Assembly: GCF_013106755.1 (NCBI RefSeq)
Contig: NZ_WHPF01000005.1
Location: 1-64,000, forward strand
Origin: Limnovirga soli
GTDB taxonomy: Bacteria > Bacteroidota > Bacteroidia > Chitinophagales > Chitinophagaceae
Direction of reading: 5' to 3'
DNA length: 64,000 nt
Position numbers and translations under genes: made by a program. Below, in pieces: positions 1-9,313 of this stretch. Below the pieces are notes generated by a model. It was not told the DNA's origin, did not search any database, and saw only the letters and a program-made list of their open reading frames with translations. Within the stretch, counting starts at the first letter, position 1; each line of letters starts with the position of its first letter.

Positions 1-1
1 G

Positions 2-29
2 GTTCTTTTTTGGACAAGCAAAAAAGAAC
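2..29. repeat. Perfect 11-bp inverted repeat, 6-nt loop
   Basis: GTTCTTTTTTG at 2-12 is the exact reverse complement of CAAAAAAGAAC at 19-29, with loop GACAAG. It has the same geometry (11-bp arms, 6-nt loop) as the inverted repeat at 152-179 and lies at the very edge of the window, so what it belongs to is unknown. Confidence 0.7.
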
Positions 30-86
30 AAGCACCTGATCTTGATGCGTGTAAATATTACCTTCTTTTAAGTTAAATAAACTGTT

Positions 87-120
87 AAGGCTTGTGCTTT
101 GAATCAAGCCTTGTTTTGTT
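87..120 (+). terminator. Possible intrinsic terminator of a gene left of the window
   Basis: AAGGCTTG (87-94) pairs with CAAGCCTT (105-112) around a 10-nt loop, and is followed by a T-rich run (GTTTTGTT and beyond). It would end transcription arriving on the plus strand from outside the window. That no gene is visible upstream keeps this tentative. Confidence 0.4.
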
Positions 121-151
121 TTTTGTAAGTGGTTTCTTTGCGGTGTTTGTC

Positions 152-179
152 ACTTTCTTTGCCTTGATGCAAAGAAAGT
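152..179. repeat. Perfect 11-bp inverted repeat, 6-nt loop
   Basis: ACTTTCTTTGC (152-162) and GCAAAGAAAGT (169-179) are exact reverse complements around CTTGAT. The remainder of 1-461 (about 180-461) shows no ORF, promoter or other structure that I can support. Confidence 0.7.
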
Positions 180-461
180 AACCAAAGAAAAATCAAGGAC
201 CACATGAACGCTCCGCGCATTGGTCCGGGCTCACGCCTCCCTCTGTGTAAGTGGATTTGGAAATACTGGCTGGTTTATTTTTTTACTACTGCAGTATGCA
301 TTTGTATTACTTTTTGCTGAATTGAGAATTGCTATAAGGCAGAAGAAGTAGTGACGATGACACGAACAAGCATGGAAGGAAAGATGACTTAAAGGCAAAT
401 ATCATTTCACTCTTTTACATTAATGTTGGAATCACTTTTTTTAATACTGCACTAATAAAAG

Positions 462-644
462 ATGGAACGAAATAATTTAAATGCACTGCAAATTTTTTTG
501 ATGAATAAACAACCGTTTACTTGCCCATTTTGTGGTGTAAGATGTGAGTCACTTGCAGACTTTTATCATACCAATGCAAAACTTCTTATTCATCAATGTT
601 TAAATAAATCGTGTGGCTTTATTTGTGCAGTGCAAGAGGAATGA
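462..644 (+). CDS. Small zinc-ribbon-like protein (60 aa), function unknown
   Basis: A 60-residue protein with two cysteine pairs, CPFC near residues 21-24 with another Cys shortly after, and a C-terminal group HQC...KSC...C, spaced like a small treble-clef or zinc-ribbon fold. It has no signal peptide or membrane segment. It lies 36 nt before the HNH endonuclease gene on the same strand, so the two are probably co-transcribed. Base composition is visibly more AT-rich than in katG and the genes that follow. No ribosome-binding site is evident, as is common in Bacteroidota. The function is not recognised; DNA or RNA binding as a partner of the nuclease is a guess. Confidence 0.55.
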   Translation: MERNNLNALQIFLMNKQPFTCPFCGVRCESLADFYHTNAKLLIHQCLNKSCGFICAVQEE

Positions 645-680
645 TTATTATCTTAAATTGTGTAAACTAATTTAAGTGCA

Positions 681-1454
681 ATGAAAGAAGGGCAGAAATT
701 ATGGACAAAAGAAGAATTGATACTTGCTGTTAATCTCTATTGCAAATTGCCATTTGGGAAAATGCATAAAGGCAATAAAGAGATAATACAATTTGCTGGA
801 TTAATAGGTAGAACACCTTCATCTATAGCTTTGAAACTTGGAAATTTCGCAAGTTTTGATCCAACACTGAAGGAACGAGGAATAAAAGGTGCATCAAATG
901 CAAGTAAGCTTGACAAACAAATTTGGGATGAGTTTTATAATAATTGGGATGAAGCTTTAATTGAAAGTGAAAAACTATTAGCTGGAGCAAAAAATACAAC
1001 TATCGAGAAGTTAAATAAGATTGATATAAGTGAAATAATAAGAGAAGGGGTAGAAAAAGAAAGACTGGTAAAAACAAGAGTAAACCAATCAATTTTTAGA
1101 TCAATTATTTTGGCTACCTATGATAATACATGTTGTATAAGTGGAATTACTAATCCTGATTTATTAATTGCGAGTCATATTGTTGCTTGGAGTAAAGATG
1201 AAAAAAATAGACTAAATCCGATGAATGGCTTGTGCTTAAACGCTTTACACGATAGAGCATTTGACAAATGCTTAATTACAGTTTCAGCAGATGATTATAC
1301 CATTAAAATTTCCAAAAAACTCAAATTAAAAAATGCCCCTTCAATGTTGCAAGAGAATTTTTCAAACTTAGAAGGAAGAGCAATTCTTTTACCAGATAAA
1401 TTTTTGCCATCGAAGGAATTATTGAAAATTCATAACAATCTTTTTAAAGAATAA
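681..1454 (+). CDS. HNH endonuclease (putative restriction-type nuclease)
   Basis: A 257-residue protein whose C-terminal half matches the HNH_2-type nuclease fold: CCISG around 151-155, ASHIVAW with His166, NPMNGL with Asn182, and ALHDRAFD with His190, which form the beta-beta-alpha metal site. The N-terminal 100 residues (WTKEELILAVNLY...GRTPSSIALKLGNF) are a helical, probably DNA-contacting domain usual in this group. Such proteins are annotated as putative restriction or 5-methylcytosine-directed nucleases; the target cannot be read from the sequence. No methyltransferase is nearby, so a classical R-M system is not supported. The low GC and the pairing with a tiny Cys-rich gene suggest horizontal acquisition. 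Confidence 0.8.
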   Translation: MKEGQKLWTKEELILAVNLYCKLPFGKMHKGNKEIIQFAGLIGRTPSSIALKLGNFASFDPTLKERGIKGASNASKLDKQIWDEFYNNWDEALIESEKLLAGAKNTTIEKLNKIDISEIIREGVEKERLVKTRVNQSIFRSIILATYDNTCCISGITNPDLLIASHIVAWSKDEKNRLNPMNGLCLNALHDRAFDKCLITVSADDYTIKISKKLKLKNAPSMLQENFSNLEGRAILLPDKFLPSKELLKIHNNLFKE

Positions 1455-1520
1455 TATCATTTCAGGTTTCCCCATATAAACTTAAAAGATAATTCATCAC
1501 CCCCCGCCCCTCAAAGCCAT

Positions 1521-1580
1521 GCCGTACAAGAGTGCGACGCAAGGATGCCTGATTATTGATCTGCTGCTGGGTACATAATT
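1521..1580 (+). repeat. Interspersed repeat copy 1 (A-type, forward, single)
   Basis: The core GTACAAGAGTGCGACGCAAG begins at 1524, preceded by GCC, and the tail GCTGGGTACATAATT is at 1566-1580. It lies between the convergent HNH and katG genes. See the finding on the repeat family. Confidence 0.85.
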
Positions 1581-1631
1581 ATTACAATAATTTTAGTGGT
1601 ACTGCTGTTGGGGCGGATGGGGCGGGCATAA

Positions 1632-1661
1632 AAAAGGTGGCTTGTTGCCAAACCACCTTTT
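1632..1661 (-). terminator. Rho-independent terminator of katG
   Basis: AAAAGGTGG (1632-1640) pairs with CCACCTTTT (1653-1661). An inner TTG/CAA extension gives a long stem with a small loop. Read on the minus strand the hairpin is followed by a U tract, 34 nt past the katG stop. Confidence 0.7.
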
Positions 1662-1694
1662 AGGTATGATGCATGTGCATTTGTATGTGTAGGT

Positions 1695-3995
<2,301 letters not shown>

Positions 3996-4056
3996 TTAAT
4001 TTATTTTCTGATAGAGAGAAACTATATGATGGTGAGTGGTGAGGGGTGAGTGGTTA

Positions 4057-4084
4057 GGGGGAGAGTGGGGAGGGGTGAAGGGGG
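4057..4084 (+). other. Putative G-quadruplex tract
   Basis: Four G runs (4057-4061, 4067-4070, 4072-4075, 4080-4084) are separated by loops of 5, 1 and 4 nt. This is a textbook intramolecular G4 pattern inside a purine-rich GGTGAGTGG-like stretch (4031-4084). It is upstream of katG and just past the DUF1905 gene. Confidence 0.6.
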
Positions 4085-4116
4085 CAGGAACTTTGACTAA
4101 GAAGCGGAACTGCTTT

Positions 4117-4419
4117 TTAAACCCACAGCACAATATTTACCTGCATACCTGGTATTAGGTGTTCCTTTTTTCTAATGGCTGCTTTAAGCGGTAGCAAATA
4201 GGTATTTAGTTTGGTATCAAACCAAATAGCTGTTTTCCATTCGCTGTTTCCAATGCAAGCCGTTGCTTTCAACCGTCCCCAACCTTCTTCTTCCATTTTA
4301 AGCGCAGTTCTTATTTCGGCAGACAGCGCTACAGGCAGGGACACAAAATACCAGCCGCCAGGCGCATTATATTGCCAGGGGCTTGCCGTGAACTGATATT
4401 CTATGCCCTTTATGGTCAT
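4117..4419 (-). CDS. DUF1905 domain protein
   Basis: A 100-residue protein made of a single DUF1905 domain: an F-x-A-x-x-W start, GGWYFVSLP around 21-29, EGWGRLKATACIGNSEWKTAIW in the middle, then YLLPLKAAIRKKEHLIPG. The family is a small beta-barrel of unknown biochemical role, often fused to YdeI-like domains; here it stands alone. It has no signal peptide. It starts about 290 nt from a repeat copy and has no obvious operon partner. The function cannot be assigned beyond the family. Confidence 0.85.
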   Translation of the reverse strand: MTIKGIEYQFTASPWQYNAPGGWYFVSLPVALSAEIRTALKMEEEGWGRLKATACIGNSEWKTAIWFDTKLNTYLLPLKAAIRKKEHLIPGMQVNIVLWV

Positions 4420-4704
4420 TATTTACTTGTTTAATTTACTGATGGTTTGGCATTGCAATAGTTCTTCTGCTGTTTTGATAGCACTGTTTGTTTGGTAGTA
4501 CCTGGCTGAATAACATTTAACAGTGGTAGGCAAGGTAAAGAAAATCAATAATTTTTGACATTGATATAAGGGCGCCAAGGGTAAATATAATACAGCAACC
4601 GGCTTGCGGCTGGATGGTAAATGGTGGCATTTTTTTTTGCTTATTACATTGGCAGCATTGCTAAAAGCAAGATTTTTGGCAGTGTACAATTATTGAGATG
4701 TTGT

Positions 4705-4778
4705 TTGTACCTGGCTGTGGTTGCATAGTGCAGCTTTACTTGCGTCGCACTCTTGTGCATTGGGTAATGCTATGCAGC
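4705..4778 (-). repeat. Interspersed repeat copy 2 (A-type, reverse, single)
   Basis: Reverse orientation: the tail TTGTACCTGGC is at 4705-4715, the core in CTTGCGTCGCACTCTTGTG at 4739-4757, and the head GTAATGCTATGCAGC at 4764-4778. It fills the otherwise empty 4420-4884 gap, together with a G9 run just after it. I see no promoter here that I would defend. Confidence 0.85.
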
Positions 4779-4884
4779 GGGGGGGGGTGAGTAATGGTAT
4801 AGTATTTTAATTATCTTCAAGGGTAGTTATTAGTTTGGTTCCTTAACCGAACCTGTAAGCACCATAAAAATCGTTATAAAATAC

Positions 4885-5520
4885 ATGAAATTTTTACTGA
4901 TACATATTTTAATGATAGTGCTGTTTATGCCGCAGGTGTTTGGGCAGCATCAACAAACCATAATGATCAATGATTTTGAAAACAAACCATCCACCACATT
5001 ATGGTGGAGGGATAACGGAAATGTACATTTTACTTATGACGACAATACCCAACAGGTAAATAAGCATTCAAAAACTTGTCTTTATGTACGGTGGGATTCT
5101 ACTACTGGCCACCCACCCCATACCTGGTTTACCGATTTAAAAGCAGATACATTTGCCGTAGAAGGTATGCAAGCCAGCTGGGCGGCTTTCCGGCAAAACA
5201 CCTGGCTTTCTTTCTGGTGCAAGGGCGGGCAGGGCGATAGTTTACTGCTGCATTATCTGGTATTAAGTAAGGGGCATAGCAGCAAATGGGGCGCTACCAC
5301 CATGGTGCCCGTGGTGGCCAATAAATGGACCTTTTATAAAATACGTTTTGCCGATTTAACCTATGAAAACTGGGGTAAAATTACCGCTGATTTTGATTTA
5401 AACACAACAACCGGCAGGTGCTTTGAAGTGGGTTTAAGATCAGGCGCCAGCAGCCCCAAAGGCTATATAGAAGCCTGGTTTGATAATATAAAACTTACCA
5501 ATTACGAACCTTTTAAATAA
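4885..5520 (+). CDS. Secreted carbohydrate-binding-like protein (jelly-roll), function unknown
   Basis: A 211-residue protein with a Sec signal peptide (hydrophobic LLIHILMIVLFMPQVFG, cleavage near FGQ). The mature part looks like a single beta-sandwich: it starts IMINDFENKPSTTLWW and ends YIEAWFDNIKLTNYEP, a layout typical of CBM11/CBM22-like or galactose-binding-like domains that open with a 'fuse/DFE' strand and close with a 'FDNI' strand. Its stop codon overlaps the start of the next gene (TAATG), indicating translational coupling. No catalytic motif is seen. A glycan-binding role in the periplasm or outside the cell is inferred. Confidence 0.6.
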   Translation: MKFLLIHILMIVLFMPQVFGQHQQTIMINDFENKPSTTLWWRDNGNVHFTYDDNTQQVNKHSKTCLYVRWDSTTGHPPHTWFTDLKADTFAVEGMQASWAAFRQNTWLSFWCKGGQGDSLLLHYLVLSKGHSSKWGATTMVPVVANKWTFYKIRFADLTYENWGKITADFDLNTTTGRCFEVGLRSGASSPKGYIEAWFDNIKLTNYEPFK

Positions 5521-6206
5521 TGCATATGCGTGTACTTTTTGGTATTTGCTTTTGTTTGGTTATTATACCAGCCAGCACCAGTGTAATTTTTGCACAAATA
5601 CCTGCCGGCTATAAGGGCAAACCTTTTAAGGATCAATATTACCAATTGGGTGCGCAGACAATTCCAGGCAGGGTGCAACTTGCCTACTATGATTTGGGCG
5701 GTGAAGGCATTGCCTACCACGATAGCACCCCAGAAAATGAAGGCGCCAAATTAAATCATGAAGTGCACGATTATGGCAGCCATAAACGCCCGGGCATTAC
5801 CGACTATACCGCTTTTTTCAGAGAGAACGAAGGGGTTGATATTTCATATACCAAAGATTGGGCTGATTTTAACCATCCCAATAAAGTAGACCCGGCCGTA
5901 AATCAATTATATATTGGGTGGGAGGCAGATGGTGAATGGACCAATTACACAGTAGATGTGAAAGCACCGGGTAAATATAAAATCATCACCGTTTATGGCT
6001 ACAAAGACAATCGGTCTTCTCTATGGCTCAATGGCCAACTGGCTGTACAGCTAAAACTCCCGGAAGATACCGGCAACTGGCATTATTGGACCCAGGCTAC
6101 CATTGGAGAAATTTATTTTCCTACAGCAGGTTTGCAACTATTAACACTAAAATATAATGCCGGTGCTAACCTGGCATTTTTGGATTTTGTTCGGATAGAC
6201 AAATAA
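5520..6206 (+). CDS. Secreted CBM6-like carbohydrate-binding protein
   Basis: A 228-residue protein with a signal peptide ending near IFAQ (a second Met at 5526 is an alternative start). The mature protein resembles family 6 carbohydrate-binding modules: YYDLGGEGIAYHD near 57-69, VDISYTKDW, the GEW-type strand ADGEWTNYTVDV, PGKYKIITVYGY, LPEDTGNWHYWTQAT and the closing LAFLDFVRI. These lectin-like domains are usually attached to glycoside hydrolases, but here the module is free-standing. It is coupled by TAATG overlap to the preceding secreted protein. The two form a small unit with no enzyme nearby, so the ligand is unknown. Confidence 0.7.
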   Translation: MHMRVLFGICFCLVIIPASTSVIFAQIPAGYKGKPFKDQYYQLGAQTIPGRVQLAYYDLGGEGIAYHDSTPENEGAKLNHEVHDYGSHKRPGITDYTAFFRENEGVDISYTKDWADFNHPNKVDPAVNQLYIGWEADGEWTNYTVDVKAPGKYKIITVYGYKDNRSSLWLNGQLAVQLKLPEDTGNWHYWTQATIGEIYFPTAGLQLLTLKYNAGANLAFLDFVRIDK

Positions 6207-6239
6207 TCATCATCTTATTTATTTGTGGGTACCAAACAG

Positions 6240-6297
6240 TTGTACCTATGGCAGCCCAGTTGCGTCGCACTCTTGTGCGCAGGTAATGCTATGCAGC
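6240..6297 (-). repeat. Interspersed repeat copy 3 (A-type, reverse, single)
   Basis: The core TTGCGTCGCACTCTTGTG is followed by GTAATGCTATGCAGC (6283-6297). The tail side TTGTACCTATGGC is at 6240-6252. It lies between convergent genes (CBM6-like plus, regulator minus). Confidence 0.8.
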
Positions 6298-6330
6298 TAG
6301 CTGTACTCTAATTTGAAAGCATTTAAATAG

Positions 6331-6891
6331 TTATATGTTTTGAATGGTGATTCTTCTTTTATTCTTTAATGCTTTAAAATGCGATGGTGTTAGTCCGGTT
6401 ACTTTTTTAAACTGGGCTGATAAATGCGCAACACTGCTATAGTGTAGCTTATAGGCAATTTCGGAAAAAGTATCTTCTCCAAAAATGATCAATTCTTTTG
6501 TGCGCTCTATTTTTAAAGCAATCATATATTGTTCAATAGAAATGGCTTCCACCTCTGAAAAGAAATTAGATAAATAGGTATAGGTATGATCTAACTCTTT
6601 GCTTAATAAAACAGAAAACTTAATAGTAGGTTTTTCATCGGAATTATAGATGTAATTAATAATCACTTTTCTGATTTGTTCAATTAATACGCCCTGCTTT
6701 TTCTCTAATAACTCCAATCCTGCTTTTTTAATTTTTTTATTCAATTGCATTTTTTCCTCATCAGAAACATCCTGTTTGGTTTCAATTTCACCCAACTCAA
6801 CTTTTGCTGTGGCAATATCAAGTTCTTCAAGTGCTTCTTTAACAACGATTTTACAGCTTTCACAAGCCATATTTTTAATGTAGATTTTCAT
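6331..6891 (-). CDS. AraC-type regulator with N-terminal CxxC metal-binding-like segment
   Basis: A 186-residue protein. Residues 1-35 (MKIYIKNMACESC...) look like the first half of an HMA/MerP-type domain with Cys10 and Cys13. Residues about 115-175 are an AraC-type helix-turn-helix, with the second helix pair in TFSEIAYKLHYSSVAHLSAQF and the family signature FKKVTGLTPSHFK. Only one clear DNA-binding region is present and the usual AraC cupin sensor is absent. This layout suggests transcriptional control by a thiophilic metal (copper, mercury or similar), but no metal transporter is adjacent. The neighbouring genes give no further clue. Confidence 0.75.
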   Translation of the reverse strand: MKIYIKNMACESCKIVVKEALEELDIATAKVELGEIETKQDVSDEEKMQLNKKIKKAGLELLEKKQGVLIEQIRKVIINYIYNSDEKPTIKFSVLLSKELDHTYTYLSNFFSEVEAISIEQYMIALKIERTKELIIFGEDTFSEIAYKLHYSSVAHLSAQFKKVTGLTPSHFKALKNKRRITIQNI

Positions 6892-7102
6892 AAGTTAACT
6901 TTTGCTGGTGAATGGATAAATAAAGTGCAGCACTTACCCGATTAGGAGTGATTTTATACTGAAATAGCTAAGGTATCGCATTAAGTTGCGTTTGGGTTGT
7001 TAAGTATTTTTTGAAAGGCATTCCTGAAAATAAAAATGTGAATTTGTTAAAGGATATGCTTTATATGTTTAGGGAATAGTTACCCCCGGGGGCAATAATT
7101 AT

Positions 7103-7696
7103 TTACAGTTTAAATGTTTGCTCCAATTCAGTTGCGGTATGCACCAAATAATAGCGGGTATCTAAATCCCGTTCTGTAATTAGCCGTATTTGAATATCAA
7201 TATATTTTTTACTTAAAAGGATAAAATCAGGTGTATTCAGGAGCGCAATTAGCCAGTTAGAAAAGTCTGCTAATTCAACTTGTTCGCTTGAATAAGGAAA
7301 ATCTTCGATAAATGCAGGTATCGCCTTGTTTGAACCTTCCAATTTGCCAAAAGGGATGGTGATTTTACCAAAATATTTATCGAACAACCATATATTACTG
7401 CAAAAGGTTTGAAATGCTTTTTTCTCTGCGGCTTTAGTTTTACCGGTTTTAAACAAAATGATTGTCCACTCAAATAAAAAAGCTGGGAAACCACAGTCGT
7501 CAGGAAAGTTTTTTTCAAACCAACGGGTATATCTCAAACCGCCAGCATAATCACCTAGTTGTATAAAATACTGTGTGGACAGGTATCGCAGCCCCCTGCT
7601 GTCATCATAGCAACCAAACCTTCTTTTTTCTGCGGCCAGTGTTTGCCTGATGCGTGCAATTTTCTTTTGAATCCTCTCTATTTGTTTCGGAGTCAT
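7103..7696 (-). CDS. Conserved hypothetical protein, helical-repeat-like
   Basis: A 197-residue soluble protein. It starts with a basic helix (PKQIERIQKKIARIRQTLAAEKRRFGCYDDSRGLRYL), continues with paired helices resembling TPR units (YFIQLGDYAGGLRYTRWFEKNFPDD; FLFEWTIILFKTGKTKAAEKKAFQTF) and ends without a recognised motif. I recognise this as a widespread uncharacterised Bacteroidota family rather than a known enzyme. There is no signal peptide or membrane segment, and the neighbours (antiporter, regulator) are not obviously linked. Monocistronic. Confidence 0.65.
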   Translation of the reverse strand: MTPKQIERIQKKIARIRQTLAAEKRRFGCYDDSRGLRYLSTQYFIQLGDYAGGLRYTRWFEKNFPDDCGFPAFLFEWTIILFKTGKTKAAEKKAFQTFCSNIWLFDKYFGKITIPFGKLEGSNKAIPAFIEDFPYSSEQVELADFSNWLIALLNTPDFILLSKKYIDIQIRLITERDLDTRYYLVHTATELEQTFKL

Positions 7697-7893
7697 GGTT
7701 TCTATTTTACAGTTGAATCAACGAAAAGAGTGTGATAAAGGTGTAGATTTTCAAGTTACCCTTCGTCATCATTTTAAGTGATTTTGGCATATAGAAGCTA
7801 TTTAAAGTTGCAACTGGTTTAGCAAATAGCGTTCCTGACCATTCATTCATTTTCACAATTGTTACAAAAGTAGAATATATCTGTCCCCGTATA

Positions 7894-9060
7894 TTATTGC
7901 TGGGGTTTATTTGCCATTAATCCAATCATCATAATGAAAGCACTAAGTATAATGACTTGTATAATAAGTGCTTTATTAACAAGTGAAATAGTTTGTGTTG
8001 CTTCAATAGATAAAAAAAGCAATATAGTTATCAGCCCCCTTGGAGCCACAAATAACAATGGTTGCTCAGGAAGTTTAGAAAGCTTTAACTGAATAGCCCT
8101 AAAAAGGAAAATAGAAAATACGATGGCTACCGCCCAAACAATGGTGCTTGTATTAAGCACTTCAGCGGTTTCTATTAAATACCCGAAAAGCAAAAAGAAT
8201 AGGGCCCTTATTAAAAAAGCAGCTTCTACTACCAACTCCCTGAATTTATGTACTTCTACATTCAATTCATCGGGTTTGAATTTTTCTATCCATTTAAATT
8301 GTTTTAGCTCATCAAGATTGCCAATAAATAAACCAAACAGTAAAATAAAAATTAATCCGGGTAAATGATAGATTTTGGAAACAGCATAAATTAAAACCAC
8401 TAACAAAATAATAGGAACAAATTTGATATGATGTTCAATTTTATGCAGCAGAAAAGAAAGTGCAATGGTGGCAACAAAAGATACTATGATAATAAGTAGC
8501 AGTTGCAAGGCAAAGTGGCCAAATGAAACAGCATCAATTGTTTCATTTAATGCCAGAAAGTTAAAAATAAGCACGCCCAAAATATCGGAAAAACTGCTTT
8601 CATAAATCACAAATTCTTTACTGTGGGAGGAAAGATTTCGAACACTTGGAATTGCTATAGCGCTGCTAATAACACAAAATGGAATTGCATTGGTTAAACT
8701 GTCTTTAAAATTAAAGTGTCCAAAATAGCTAAAAGCAAATGCCAGCAGCAATGCCAAAGCCATCATCGGAATTAAAGCCCCGAAGAACGACTGCCTGATT
8801 AATTTAAATTTGGATTTATTAAGTTCGAGTTCCAATGAACCTTCCAATACTATCAAAATAAGCCCTATTGTTCCTAAAACAGGAAGTATTGGAGAAAAAT
8901 CAGGAAGTTGTATATTAAACCCTTGTGCAAGTTGCCTGGCTGCCCAACCTAACAGTAATAAAAGAATTACAGCAGGAATTTTTGTTTTAGATGATGTAAG
9001 ATCAAAAACATAAGCGATTAAAAGCAAAACACAAAATGTGATAATAATAGTAGTTGTCAT
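7894..9060 (-). CDS. Cation:proton antiporter (CPA family)
   Basis: An integral membrane protein with about 12 hydrophobic segments, opening TTIIITFCVLLLIAYVFDL, and family-typical stretches IPAVILLLLLGW, LGTIGLILIVLEGSLELE and AIPSVRNLSSHSKEFVIYESSFSDILGVLIFNF. The SD pair in the last of these lies where CPA exchangers keep their ion-binding acidic residue. It ends in LLFVAPRGLITILLFLSIEA. The expected role is Na+ or K+/H+ exchange at the inner membrane. I prefer the ATG at 9060 (388 aa). A longer reading from a TTG at 9117 adds 19 residues that look unlike a family N-terminus. Confidence 0.85.
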   Translation of the reverse strand: MTTTIIITFCVLLLIAYVFDLTSSKTKIPAVILLLLLGWAARQLAQGFNIQLPDFSPILPVLGTIGLILIVLEGSLELELNKSKFKLIRQSFFGALIPMMALALLLAFAFSYFGHFNFKDSLTNAIPFCVISSAIAIPSVRNLSSHSKEFVIYESSFSDILGVLIFNFLALNETIDAVSFGHFALQLLLIIIVSFVATIALSFLLHKIEHHIKFVPIILLVVLIYAVSKIYHLPGLIFILLFGLFIGNLDELKQFKWIEKFKPDELNVEVHKFRELVVEAAFLIRALFFLLFGYLIETAEVLNTSTIVWAVAIVFSIFLFRAIQLKLSKLPEQPLLFVAPRGLITILLFLSIEATQTISLVNKALIIQVIILSAFIMMIGLMANKPQQ

Positions 9061-9313
9061 TGCTGGTAAATGTATTGTGAATTTATATACGCTCTTTAAT
9101 ATTAACGGTATGGGCAAGGCCTTGATTGATGCTATATTATAGAAATTATGGCGGGTTTAACAAAAAAGTACACTTACCTCAATCCCCCAATAATTTGTTA
9201 GGATGATACTTAATAAGAACTATGCCAAAAGCAATTATGCACACCACTTACTAAACCAATACAGCACCCTTTTGCATAGATGCACCATGGCAGTTATGGA
9301 TATGATAGTAGGA

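Noticed and set aside
4423-4689. 88-codon minus-strand ORF just upstream of the DUF1905 gene
   Set aside because: No domain, signal or protein-like composition, and no start context. I could not support it as a gene, though its 3-nt spacing to the next start is a mild argument for it.
7083-7092. CCCCCGGGGG palindrome after the conserved hypothetical gene
   Set aside because: Only 10 bp, no loop or U tract, and no second copy noticed; too little to call a site.
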